Shown here piece by piece: positions 60,101 to 63,834 of a DNA stretch of 64,000 nt (position 1 is its first letter; each line of letters begins with the position of its first letter). Location: the NCBI GenBank assembly GCA_902702965.1, contig CACRXP010000012.1:2362762-2426761 (forward strand), given 5' to 3'. The DNA is from Spirometra erinaceieuropaei. Lineage: Eukaryota > Platyhelminthes > Cestoda > Diphyllobothriidea > Diphyllobothriidae. Under the pieces are notes generated by a model. The model was not told where the DNA came from and ran no database searches. It worked only from the letters and a program-made list of their open reading frames with translations. The position numbers and the translations under genes were made by a program.

Positions 60101-62619
60101 ACTGTCACCCCTATATGGTAAGGATATTACGACGGGCCTTTTCGTAGCTGATTACTCCGTCAATTTAAGCCGTAAGGTGTTACTGTACTTTCGGATGAAA
60201 CTTATTAGATATCCACTTTTAAGTAGGACTGTTGTCTAAAGTTCCTTCAACACTTTCCTGGGACATCATCTACTAGGCATTGTGAGGGGCATTTCATATT
60301 GTACAAGACTTGCCGTCCAACGAACTGACACACATTAATTACTAGGCGGCGTATTCTGTCATTCTGTCACTTGAAGTCTCGGTCCTCTGTAGCGCTTCGG
60401 TAGCCATCACTTACACTTCAGCAGTGTTCCATCCCAACTGGCGAAAGATTAATTGCAAAATCCAAANNNNNNNNNNNNNNNNNNNNNNNNNNNNNNNNNN
60501 NNNNNNNNNNNNNNNNNNNNNNNNNNNNNNGATTACAATTTCTCTAATCCCACTGCATCGCTCAACCCCCCAATCCTGTTCTGCGTGTTTAGGTCGAACA
60601 GAGGCTTCCGGCTCGTCCAGCAGCAACAGCTACGAGTTGGAAAGTTGTCGTCAACAACTTGCTGAGTGTAGACGGAAACTCCGAGAGAAGGACGACATCC
60701 TGGCGGTACGTAATTATCCTTCCTGCAGCCACACCACTTCGCTTTTAATGCTTTTTTCTGCATGTGGGATTTGTATATCGGGGGTTCGATGCTATGAAGT
60801 AAAACGAAAATATTGAGCCTAGAACTTTATCAAGACTAGAAATTCACCATGCGGTTAATATTCTTCCAAATGGACGTTCGTGGTACCAGACTGACTGGTG
60901 TATATTTAATCTCGTAGAATGGAGTGCCAGAAAGTAAAAAAGTAGATCGGGCGCCCGTTTCTGGTTTGCTGGTCGTCGTCAGCCAGTCATGCCCATCCCC
61001 AGACTGGGAGAGCCTGCGATTCAAATCAGCACTTATCGGTCATTAAGCCTGTTCATGTCTACCACTCAACCATTGAGTTACGGGTCGGTTGTCTTGTCGT
61101 GAGAACTGCGTTCGGCCGATCAGATTGCGGAACACGCCCCTCCTCTCGCACCATGGGACTCAATCTAGAGCCCTTGCAAACGGTCATAAAGCCAAGGGAG
61201 ACCATACTGGCTTACTAGCCGTCGTCAGCTATCCATAGTCATCTCCGGATTTCGATAGTCTGTACATGACACTCCATAACTAAGGGGAGGATTCGAATCC
61301 TGGCTAATCTAGGCTGAGAGTTGGAGTAGGGCTAGCTTTCATCGGCCAGTAGACACCCCGTTCTCCACTGCCTTTTTCGATCTCACCTCTGTATCATTTC
61401 TGGCTGTTGTGCGACTGTTTGTGAGTTGCAAGGCGAGTTTGTTCTGTAACCTGGTCGACGCGTAACCCATCCACGGTCACCGTAGCATACTGCCTTACGA
61501 TTCTGTCTTTGGGTCGACTGCTTTTCGCCACATTTTATTCGTGATGAAACACTTGGTCTGTGTACAAGTACCCAACCAAAAAATCCCGTTGACTCAGATC
61601 CATCTCGTAGGTCTTATGTATGAAGAAAGGGTGTAACTGGCTTTTTAAAAGTTTATAATTATGCGATTTTTAAGGCCGTGAAATTCCAGTTTATAAAACA
61701 TCTTGTCTCCGCATTTACCAATGTTGCTTGTAAAGTTTACAATATGACTCAAATCCACTGCTGATTTTCATGAACTCGATAAAGTCTCCTCTTAATATCC
61801 TATAGAAATGTATGATTTTCCATACACGGGAAATATACACCCAGTACATTGGAAACCCTGAATGCAAGCATAACGGCAGGTCGGGTTCAAAAATCGGGAA
61901 TTGGACAAGTTTTTTAAAACCGAATTATACCCCTCTTTTAAGTATAAAATTTGGAGAAGACGTAATTTTCTTCTGAATGGCTAAAAGGATAGATATTTTA
62001 TGCATGTTTTCCATGAAATGTATTTGAATTTATAAGGACATCGAAAATCAATGAGAAAAATTCGTACTACTTAAATAATCATTTTTACAGAGTGTAGTTT
62101 TCGCAGGCGACCGGAAAGAAGTTCGTGATGTAACTGAATTGCCATGGGATTATACTGTACGGTAACTAATATTACAACCTCACTTAAGTAATATTTTCCA
62201 AGTGAAGAAGTATCTCAGAATTTCGGTTAACATTTCATGAGTTAGCACATCGTTTTATCAGGGCTACTGTATAAGTTGTCTTTCCTGGTCAACAGAAGGC
62301 CCTGTTCTCCAATATCCGGCGACGCGAGTCCCTCTTCCGGCTTGTCGACCAGCACTCCCCTCAACTCACCCTGGCCAGCGACCTCTCCACTGGCGACTGT
62401 ACATTCCCAGTTGACTTCAAGGAATCCTTAGGTGTGCGCAGTCGCTGCGATCCCTCGCCTTCCTTGGTCGCCGACGGCAACGGCGACGAAGAAGCCACGA
62501 CAGTGACTGACGAACTGTCCGACAGAGACTGCCCCGCATCATCCCCCTGTGCCGACGACTCTCTGCAGGATTCACATGCTGCGGACGCCTCGTCCTCCCC
62601 CACCTCACCCTCCTCACCC
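29986..62619 (+). CDS. ADIP/SSX2IP-like coiled-coil protein, whole gene (7 exons seen)
   Basis: Exons 29986-30171, 30255-30409, 38682-38850, 43803-44162, 52511-53039, 60593-60705 and 62296-62619, all with AG/GT borders and compatible phases (0, 2, 0, 0, 1, 0), give 612 codons without a stop. Order and content follow vertebrate SSX2IP/ADIP: a short globular N-terminus (EFIGMGLQPF, like the family's TFGFPSLY), a coiled coil with ERERRLEAEKTAVSAQLRS, then EMKKQEHEFTGLRKRLNALL (family: KRKEREYNKLKERLHQL), then ERRENELFHENREL (family: YRQKQILMENAEL). Known relatives bind afadin and alpha-actinin and anchor microtubules at centrosomes. The frame is still open at the last donor, so the 3' end lies further on or outside the window. 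Assignment rests on remembered family sequence. Confidence 0.65.
30255..30409 (+). CDS. ADIP-like gene, exon 2
   Basis: Acceptor TTTGCAG, donor GACAG|GTAAGT, phase 0 in and 2 out. It encodes EFIGMGLQPFLVFSLKDPSM, then a helical stretch VHYNILISSCLGLFERQVQA. This corresponds to the conserved N-terminal helix region (LNCMxELLxLxR) of the family. The intron before it is only 83 bp. Confidence 0.7.
30592..31280. other. Intron 2, no element identified
   Basis: The first part of the 8.3-kb second intron. No coding or repeat structure recognised. Confidence 0.4.
31290..31985 (-). mobile_element. RTE-like LINE, 3' fragment (copy B)
   Basis: A minus-strand remnant starting at the post-RT block KYLDWRLLPNGQDKDEIASQ and continuing through PVRSVLFYRCGCWTVRVDDK to LVFGLRRWRRERVELSR. 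It lies directly downstream of, and in the same orientation as, a longer copy with the same blocks. Stops and frameshifts throughout. Confidence 0.7.
31986..33392 (-). mobile_element. RTE-like LINE, RT to 3' end (copy A)
   Basis: Minus-strand retrotransposon. Recognisable blocks in order: WGLSILVPILKMGDKT, RDISLINLAAKIFAIVLLRR, RDSRTRYKQVIFRAGRGGAD, GCILSPILFNYANDWIIGRD, TDLDYADYIVLLASSFGDLQ, SVGLSINTGKTKVLSGCIPD, VSVRSVLLYACECWAVRVED, VFDHHCLRTILRVKF, and WFGHVLRRPPQELSV. The catalytic box reads YADY instead of YADD. It is 5'-truncated and has frameshifts; inactive. Confidence 0.78.
33393..33445 (-). mobile_element. RTE-like LINE scrap
   Basis: The minus strand repeats the LEEVDxxKYLD block also present in copy A (32641-32680), so a second small piece lies immediately 5' of copy A, suggesting rearrangement at the truncation point. 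Confidence 0.6.
33601..33925. repeat. Imperfect tandem duplication, 173-bp offset
   Basis: The segment starting TCTACTAGTCTGTTTGTA at 33601 recurs at 33774. Shared landmarks are GATCGCTGGCGC, ACTCAAAGATCA and the run GAAGCATGAAGAACAGGCGG. The copies have diverged by point changes and small indels. Origin unknown. Confidence 0.85.
33930..34290. other. Intron, nothing recognised
   Basis: No repeat, exon or motif that can be supported. Confidence 0.4.
34295..34480 (-). mobile_element. Degenerate SINE copy
   Basis: The minus strand shows the tRNA-like head (GAGCCCATGGTTCAATGTTA, then GTTGGACTTAAGGCTCAATG) seen at 40272-40350, plus the flanking GATCAGAGTACGGAACATGC block shared with 61125. The B box is decayed. 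Confidence 0.5.
34930..35565 (-). mobile_element. PLE GIY-YIG and 3' terminal repeat (copy D)
   Basis: The minus strand reads KYKIPCHNCPCHCTGQTGRR (GIY and YIG boxes, YIG as CTG), then HTLEEGHEFDFANTRILARA, GRELLEVWVSNTNSINR (catalytic glutamate region), and IAKYKRRH-type tail to about 35076. The 3' repeat follows, with a decayed hammerhead near 35050-35080. 5'-truncated. Confidence 0.72.
35050..35080 (-). ncRNA. Decayed hammerhead-like motif (PLE copy D)
   Basis: The minus strand has CTCTGATGATGAACC followed by a weak stem and GAAAGC instead of GAAAC plus GTC. The strand and position relative to the GIY-YIG frame match the better copies. Not expected to cleave. Confidence 0.35.
35640..36060. 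repeat. GC-rich dispersed repeat R, copy
   Basis: Shares with 47420-47640 an ordered set of words: GTCTACRC..CGCCRC, CGGATCT, the CTCAG..CTGAGAGAGG / TCTCAGGAAGG region, CCGTCAG..GGCA, and GATAGATTYRAGCTCGTC. Related segments are at 44390-45190, 46235-46480, 50530-51185 and 58930-59260. No coding content; nature unknown. Confidence 0.55.
36573..37502. mobile_element. Foldback Tc1/mariner-like element, copy 4
   Basis: Left tip TACAGTGGATGTACT at 36573; right tip ACTG at 37500 preceded by AGTACATCC, its complement. The right flank is GA, so that TA has mutated or was lost. About 0.93 kb with long inverted arms; no ORF. Confidence 0.82.
37680..38286 (-). mobile_element. PLE 3' part with terminal repeat (copy E)
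   Basis: The minus strand starts at ~38286 inside the GIY-YIG domain (RIWSICGHTSYVRETGGL, RTRMAEQAEAVTRDNVS), then loses coding and runs through a terminal repeat with a TATAAGTACTGC block and the left half of a hammerhead (37896-37912). 5' truncated within the endonuclease. Confidence 0.65.
38287..38370 (+). mobile_element. Inverted PLE terminal-repeat fragment at the truncation junction
   Basis: Immediately 5' of copy E, but on the + strand, lies GAGTGTGAGTCCGAAACGTT, then AGGCCATTAAAGGCTCTTG: the right half of the hammerhead plus the following terminal-repeat sequence. It is inverted relative to copy E. Confidence 0.65.
38682..38850 (+). CDS. ADIP-like gene, exon 3
   Basis: Acceptor GTTTTACAG, donor ACACG|GTAAGT, phase 2 in and 0 out, joining exon 2 without a break. 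It encodes a coiled coil (LRRVTGDLDHSRKMNRRLQE, ERERRLEAEKTAVSAQLRSA) with heptad-like leucines and alternating charges. It aligns with the family's SDLEHLxxSxxxLKEQLExSRRE segment. Confidence 0.75.
39010..39215 (-). mobile_element. LINE C-terminal fragment
   Basis: The minus strand reads SVQRMHRAFILTTLLYGAET, then CIQRILKMKCQGGI, typical of the region after the RT in flatworm non-LTR elements. Interrupted by TAG. Confidence 0.6.
39216..40185. other. Intron, nothing recognised
   Basis: Moderately GC-rich sequence with a C-run at 39651-39660. Open frames on both strands lack domain signatures and splice context. Confidence 0.4.
40190..40350 (-). mobile_element. tRNA-derived SINE, best copy
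   Basis: The minus strand begins GAGCCCGTGGCTCAGCGG (A box region, 40349-40332), continues with an anticodon-stem-like segment and the B box GAGTTCGAGCC (40299-40289), then the SINE body with GGGTATGGCTGGCTGACGAC and GAAATGGCCATTCC. The head folds like a tRNA, but the downstream body and multiple copies show it is a SINE rather than a tRNA gene. Confidence 0.78.
40490..40620 (-). mobile_element. SINE, second partial copy in tandem
   Basis: The body block GAATGGCCATTTCTGGCTT recurs at 40525, 306 bp after the first at 40219, in the same orientation. The tRNA-like head is missing. The linker between them (40350-40490) resembles 13690-13790, so a longer composite unit may have spread. Confidence 0.65.
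40621..41875. other. Intron, nothing recognised
   Basis: No exon or repeat that can be supported. Confidence 0.4.
41876..41999 (+). mobile_element. PLE C-terminal end (copy F), left of a foldback insertion
   Basis: The + strand encodes RDEIAAIIDSNVGHQAVITP, SATIPDEGGG and the stop region, the same C-terminus as the minus-strand copy ending at 43068. Interrupted at 42000 by foldback copy 5 and resumed at 42706. Confidence 0.75.
42000..42705. mobile_element. Foldback element, copy 5 (contains an N gap)
   Basis: Begins TACAGTACCTGTGCTAAC at 42000 and ends with its reverse complement at 42705. The inner part is 433 N, so true length is uncertain. TA occurs at both ends, and PLE sequence continues on each side. 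Confidence 0.88.
42135..42567. other. Assembly gap (433 N)
   Basis: Unknown bases inside foldback copy 5. A palindromic element is a plausible cause of the assembly break. Confidence 1.
42706..42868 (+). mobile_element. PLE 3' terminal repeat (copy F), right of the foldback
   Basis: Continues copy F: CCTATAAATACCGCAGCCCC (TATA-like), then a hammerhead core, AATAAA and the CTTCTTCAAGACTAC end. The same order appears in inverse at 43060-42898. Confidence 0.8.
42779..42820 (+). ncRNA. Hammerhead ribozyme core in PLE terminal repeat (copy F)
   Basis: CTGATGA at 42783-42789, stem II GGATTC/GAATCC closed by a short loop, then GAAAC and GTC ending at 42816, the expected cleavage point. Short stem I pairs GTCT (42779-42782) with AGGC (42817-42820). 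Helix III is the two-base ACGT type, which usually needs dimerisation. All core bases are canonical. Hammerheads in PLE terminal repeats are established; activity here is inferred. Confidence 0.75.
42870..43657 (-). mobile_element. Penelope-like element, 5'-truncated (copy G)
   Basis: A minus-strand PLE with an intact endonuclease frame (43658-43068) followed by a terminal repeat (TATAAATACCGCAGCCCC, hammerhead, AATAAA, CTTCTTCAAGACTAC). Its 3' end meets the 3' end of copy F head-on near 42870-42895. Its 5' end stops at the start of the endonuclease region, where an inverted repeat fragment begins. Confidence 0.82.
42951..42992 (-). ncRNA. Hammerhead ribozyme core (PLE copy G)
   Basis: The minus-strand equivalent of the copy F motif: CTGATGA at 42988-42982, the same stem II and GAAACGTC ending at 42955. 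All core bases are canonical. Confidence 0.73.
43068..43658 (-). CDS. PLE GIY-YIG endonuclease (intact frame)
   Basis: 196 codons without a break, the best-preserved PLE domain in the window. Signatures: IMKPKDPLP (13-21), GIY box VVYRIWC (28-34), CxC pair, YIG box NYVGETGRQLR (40-50), RMAEH (52-56), HTFKFYEAEILARGDNRVSR (78-97), the likely catalytic ESW glutamate at 101 and SINK after it. It makes the nick used for target-primed insertion in intact elements. The upstream RT is absent, so the first methionine is just the first in frame, not a true start. Confidence 0.8.
   Translation of the reverse strand: MAHRPEATIRRLIMKPKDPLPRLETSGVVYRIWCSCGQSNYVGETGRQLRTRMAEHAAAVRRNDASSQVAAHSTRSGHTFKFYEAEILARGDNRVSRGLLESWFTGPQSINKCNDLPIQYSVLRLRLGGVIGHAGSALVNTLPNTRLNASDGRAIITPTSNARDEIAAIIDSNVGHQAMITPSVTIPDEGGSREHS
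43658..43748 (+). mobile_element. Inverted PLE terminal-repeat fragment beside copy G
   Basis: Starting exactly at a hammerhead CTGATGA (43658) and running through GAAACGTC (43691), AATAAA and CTTCTTCAAGACTACCAGTA. It lies against the truncated 5' end of copy G, in opposite orientation. Copies F and this one share the CCAGTACT end. Confidence 0.75.
43803..44162 (+). CDS. ADIP-like gene, exon 4
   Basis: Acceptor TTTCCCTTTAG, donor TGTGAG|GTTAGT, phase 0 on both sides, 120 codons. It begins with coiled coil IRRLQLDCQHRITQCQHEMK, KQEHEFTGLRKRLNALLRAP, closely parallel to the most conserved block of ADIP/SSX2IP (YNHDxKRKEREYNKLKERL). The second half is Ser/Thr-rich linker. The acceptor lies 54 bp from the end of a PLE fragment. 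Confidence 0.8.
44390..44640 (-). repeat. GC-rich repeat R, inverted copy
   Basis: The minus strand reads GCGGTAGATGCAGCG, then CTGTGGGGCATACGGTGGAC, then GGTCGAATTGTCGTGTG, which recur on the + strand at 45050-45170. With that copy it forms an inverted pair around a ~350-bp centre. Confidence 0.6.
44641..45190 (+). repeat. GC-rich repeat R, direct copy and centre
   Basis: TCAAGAAGACCGGAG (44691) and the GTTGGCATTTGTTATTGCGC block (44868) also occur in diverged form at 46245-46430. 45020-45170 repeats the 44390-44640 segment in inverse. No coding evidence. Confidence 0.55.
45191..45577 (-). mobile_element. PLE C-terminus and terminal repeat (copy H)
   Basis: The minus strand begins in the endonuclease C-terminal tail (RVSASDGRAIITPTPNARDE near 45540-45490) and runs through the TATAAATAC box, a hammerhead and the CTTCTTCAAGACTG end. 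It abuts an oppositely oriented PLE at 45578. Confidence 0.75.
45286..45325 (-). ncRNA. Hammerhead ribozyme core (PLE copy H)
   Basis: The minus strand reads CTGATGA (45320-45314), a GGGTTC/GAATCC stem with a G-T pair, then GAAACGTC. The core is intact. Confidence 0.68.
45578..46245 (+). mobile_element. Penelope-like element, RT end and GIY-YIG (copy I)
   Basis: The + strand reads VLRKATNTMQVLNFNSNHP, HKHSCVRTLYRRVE, ELQYLRRVFKANGYP (late RT), then AHRPEATIRRLIMKPKD, VVYRIWCSCGQSNYFGETGR and HTFKFDEAEFLARGDDRV. A TGA replaces an arginine after GRQLRT, and there is an in-frame stop in the linker. Truncated at both ends; the 3' side joins repeat R. Confidence 0.78.
46246..46480. repeat. GC-rich repeat R, diverged copy
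   Basis: AGAGTCAAGAAGACCGGAG and the TTTTGGCATTTGTTGTGAGT region match 44685-44880. The long minus-strand open frame crossing it is not supported as a gene. Confidence 0.5.
46920..46960 (-). ncRNA. Hammerhead-like motif in hairpin, left arm
   Basis: The minus strand has CTGAAGA where CTGATGA is expected, a CGAATA/TATTCG stem, then AAACGTC. The core change and the extra unpaired bases before the stem suggest it is degenerate or a variant. Confidence 0.4.
47134..47172 (+). ncRNA. Hammerhead-like motif in hairpin, right arm
   Basis: The plus-strand counterpart of the left-arm motif (CTGAAGA ... CGAAACGTCGG), with CTACTCG instead of CTATTCG in the stem. Confidence 0.4.
47240..47660. repeat. GC-rich repeat R, longer copy
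   Basis: Contains TACCGCACTCTCCT (as at 44637), a pyrimidine-rich run, the GACAAGGTCAAGATGATCGG block, and the GTCTACGCATGCCGCAC / GATAGATTCAAGCTCGTC blocks shared with 35840-36050. It shows that the two groups of repeat R belong to one family. Confidence 0.6.
47973..47991. repeat. GT dinucleotide microsatellite
   Basis: A short run of alternating TG (TGTATGTGTGTGTGTGTG). Confidence 0.9.
48298..49271. mobile_element. Foldback Tc1/mariner-like element, copy 6
   Basis: TACAGTAGGTGGGTTAACTC at the left and its inverse ending ACCTACTGTA at 49271. The arms are about 340 bp. The loop carries AAATTTACGGTTTTCCGTAC-like sequence also seen in copies 4 and 8. No ORF of note. Confidence 0.88.
49274..50021. 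mobile_element. Foldback element, copy 7
   Basis: Left tip TAGAGTCAGTGACC (mutated TACAGT), right tip AGTCACTAACTG at 50019. Only 2 bp separate it from copy 6. Shorter (~0.75 kb), with a deletion in one arm. Confidence 0.78.
50530..51185. repeat. GC-rich repeat R, copy
   Basis: CGCCTAGGTGCAGGCTCCGTGCCGC matches 58940-58975 in order, and GAGAATGCGGCAGATGTTGC, CACAAGTAATTGTCCTTTGC, CGCAGTGGACGTCG and CGAACTGTCGTGTG match 59050-59180 and 45020-45170. G-runs at 50560 and 51023. Confidence 0.6.
51190..52500. other. Intron 4 end, no exon supported
   Basis: Contains a 148-codon frame (51319-51765) with hydrophobic stretches. A segment bounded by AG (51443) and GTTAGA (51548) could be an exon, but it does not resemble the family at that point and exons 4 and 5 already join in phase. 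Confidence 0.4.
52511..53039 (+). CDS. ADIP-like gene, exon 5
   Basis: Acceptor ACTTCTTTAG, donor TCAG|GTACAT, phase 0 in and 1 out, 176 codons plus one base. It starts with the coiled coil LDLARNMIAHLERRENELFH, ENRELRDMVSVLAS (family: LLNDYEYRQKQILMENAEL). An acidic Ser/Gly-rich spacer follows, then MPYPLVRNKLANRVQYLSRR, LWRRLKRLNSQ, which parallels the family's SCETVREQLTNSIRKQWRIL. This is the longest and most diagnostic exon. Confidence 0.82.
53240..53905. other. Intron 5, little recognised
   Basis: A weak tRNA-like piece around 53575-53640 (GGTTTGAACCCGCG on +) could be another SINE remnant. Otherwise nothing supported. Confidence 0.35.
53912..54162. mobile_element. TIR element with telomere-like repeats, copy 1
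   Basis: Terminal inverted repeats of ~21 bp (left TGTGGTAATGTAGCCCCACC; right its near complement at 54141-54162). The interior holds CTAGGGTTAGGGTTTAGGGC. A second copy at 63362-63834 shares the ends and the right-hand interior. No coding capacity. Confidence 0.78.
54170..55015. other. Intron 5, nothing recognised
   Basis: No exon or repeat apart from a G-run at 54442-54450. Confidence 0.4.
55021..55517 (+). repeat. Dispersed 0.5-kb repeat, copy 2
   Basis: The same repeat as 5847-6345, same orientation, including the palindrome ATTCTGTACAGAAT at 55111-55124. Here it stands alone, without PLE on either side. Confidence 0.82.
55518..57585. other. Intron 5, nothing recognised
   Basis: About 2 kb without a supported exon or known element; short frames lack signatures. 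Confidence 0.4.
57586..58574. mobile_element. Foldback Tc1/mariner-like element, copy 8
   Basis: Left tip TACAGGAGGTGGGCTAAC, right tip GTTAGCCCACCTACTGTT. Arms and loop closely resemble copy 6, so both belong to one subfamily. Confidence 0.87.
58930..59260. repeat. GC-rich repeat R, copy
   Basis: GTACGCCTAGCTACAGGTTC, CTGGTCTTCTTGACTCTGTT, GAGAGAGTGCGGTAGATGCT, CATGGTGGACATCGTCG and GACCGAACTCTC follow the same order as in the other copies. Confidence 0.6.
59797..60063 (-). mobile_element. PLE GIY-YIG C-terminal fragment (copy J)
   Basis: The minus strand reads LPKWLLKQENKIPWFSITKH, LLTSGHSVDPKTSFRGIV, then LRYLEKDYIQREELDLCKQL and VNLSLPW, the same layout as the 8955-9230 endonuclease end but a distinct subfamily. 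The GIY and YIG boxes lie upstream and are lost. The frame stops in the noncoding tail. Confidence 0.68.
60467..60530. other. Assembly gap (64 N)
   Basis: Unknown bases ending 62 bp before exon 6 of the ADIP-like gene. Confidence 1.
60593..60705 (+). CDS. ADIP-like gene, exon 6
   Basis: Acceptor CTGCGTGTTTAG, donor CTGGCG|GTACGT, phase 1 in and 0 out, 113 bp. It encodes a Ser-rich lead (TEASGSSSSNS) and a coiled coil YELESCRQQLAECRRKLREK ending in DDILA, comparable to the family's LELEIQQCKEMIKTQQQLL. Confidence 0.75.
60940..61130 (-). mobile_element. SINE copy
   Basis: The + strand holds TTTCTGGTTTGCTGGTCGTCGTCAGCCAGTCATGC-like body sequence and the complement of a tRNA-like head (CCACTCAACCATTGAGTTAC, B-box complement GCGATTCAAATC), in the same order as at 40190-40350. 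Confidence 0.6.
61195..61300 (-). mobile_element. SINE body fragment
   Basis: GGGAGACCATACTGGCTTAC, TAGCCGTCGTCAGC and an ATTCGAATCCTGGCTAAT block repeat the SINE body ~250 bp after the preceding copy, again in tandem. Confidence 0.5.
61612..62271. mobile_element. Foldback element, copy 9 (left arm truncated)
   Basis: The interior loop and the full right arm are present, ending CATTTCATGAGTTAGCACAT ... ACTGTA at 62271. The outer ~340 bp of the left arm are missing. It ends 24 bp before exon 7. Confidence 0.8.
62296..62619 (+). CDS. ADIP-like gene, exon 7
   Basis: Acceptor TCCTGGTCAACAG, donor TCACCC|GTAAGG, phase 0 on both sides, 108 codons. It encodes KALFSNIRRRESLFRLVDQH, then an acidic Ser/Pro-rich tail (DELSDRDCPASSPC, SSSPTSPSSP). 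Position and charge fit the C-terminal region of the family, but similarity is weak here. No stop codon in the exon, so the gene continues. Confidence 0.68.
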
Positions 62620-63064
62620 GTAAGGACAGTTTTTTGATCTCCACCTTGCTTGCTTTCCATTAGTAATGGTAGGTATTTTTACGTGTATATTATTTCCTCC
62701 TCCCCCCCCCCTCCACTGCTGAAGGAGTATGCGCGCAGTGAGCAGTCCACATGACTGTGACTGCTCTTAAGTGAGTTTGCATGAATTGGTCGCACCTTGT
62801 CTTTCTTTAAGCCTATACGGCTGTCGAGCGCCCACTCCTGTCCGTTGCATGTTGCTTTTTTTCCCGGTTCTTTTGGGTTTGTTTCCTCATCTTGGCACTC
62901 CTAGAACACGTCATTTTGCTTCATTTCTCGAGGTTGATGAGTGGTGGCCAGTCCATCGCTTCCTACCAAGTGGCACCTCACTGTGTTCGTTTCTGACATC
63001 ATTGATCGATGCCTGTATTTTGTATTTGGTAACTCATTGTGTGTGTGTTTTTACCGCCCCTCAG

Positions 63065-63116
63065 GTTGGTACCTGCTGCACGCTTTCGAAAATCATCGCT
63101 GGGCCGCGGGCGAAAC
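63065..63116 (+). CDS. Possible next exon of the ADIP-like gene
   Basis: A T/C-rich tract ending CGCCCCTCAG (acceptor) and AAAC|GTGAGT (strong donor) delimit 52 bp. Reading in phase 0 from exon 7 gives VGTCCTLSKIIAGPRAK without a stop. No family similarity is evident in so short a piece. Confidence 0.3.
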
Positions 63117-63361
63117 GTGAGTTTACAGTTTTATGCTTTTTGAGATCAGGAAATTCCAACAACTTTATGTGCTTCCCACACTCTAGCACACATGTTGCAC
63201 TGTAGCTAGCAACTAGTAAAGCTTGCTTGGGTGATAGGAAATTCATCGGGTGTTCTCTCAGCCACGTAAGAATTGCCTGGTGGCACACACTTATCTCCAC
63301 TGTCCACCCCTGTTTACCTGAGGACTCTTTTACACTCTGTGAACGGAAAAGTGGGGTAAGA

Positions 63362-63834
63362 TGTGGTTAAGTAGCCGCACCTGATGGACACAATACTGTT
63401 GACCTACTTAATTATTTTGAGTTGGCGTGATTACGTTGAGATGGTGCTGTTGTGCGTTGCGGTGTGTGTGTTCTGTTGGCGGCCTTGTTGCCGTGTCTGC
63501 CTTTTTGGCCCAATGCCGGTGGTCCTTCTTGACTTTCGGCCTGTCGTCTCCCTCTAACTTTGGCGTTGAAGTTTTCAGGATTAGGGTTTAGGGCTGCGGT
63601 CAAGGGTTAGGGCTTGTGATTAGGGTTAGGAGTTAGAGTTAGGGGTAGGGCGAACTATTTATCAACCACTGAAAGAGCAACCGCTCATTCCCAATAGCTT
63701 TTCTTTTGTATACAACTACTTGACCTCGTCGTCTGTGCGTCCCCCGCCCCTACCTGTAAAAGCCCCTGCTACCACCGGTCCCGTATTACAGGCGGCTGGG
63801 GTTTGTTTACTTCAGGTGCGGCTACATAACCACA
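63362..63834. mobile_element. TIR element with telomere-like repeats, copy 2
   Basis: Ends TGTGGTTAAGTAGCCGCACC and, at 63813-63834, the complement of TGTGGTTATGTAGCCGCACC. It contains GATTAGGGTTTAGGGC, CAAGGGTTAGGGC and GATTAGGGTTAGG. About 220 bp longer than copy 1, mostly an extra G/T-rich segment at 63400-63575. Confidence 0.75.
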
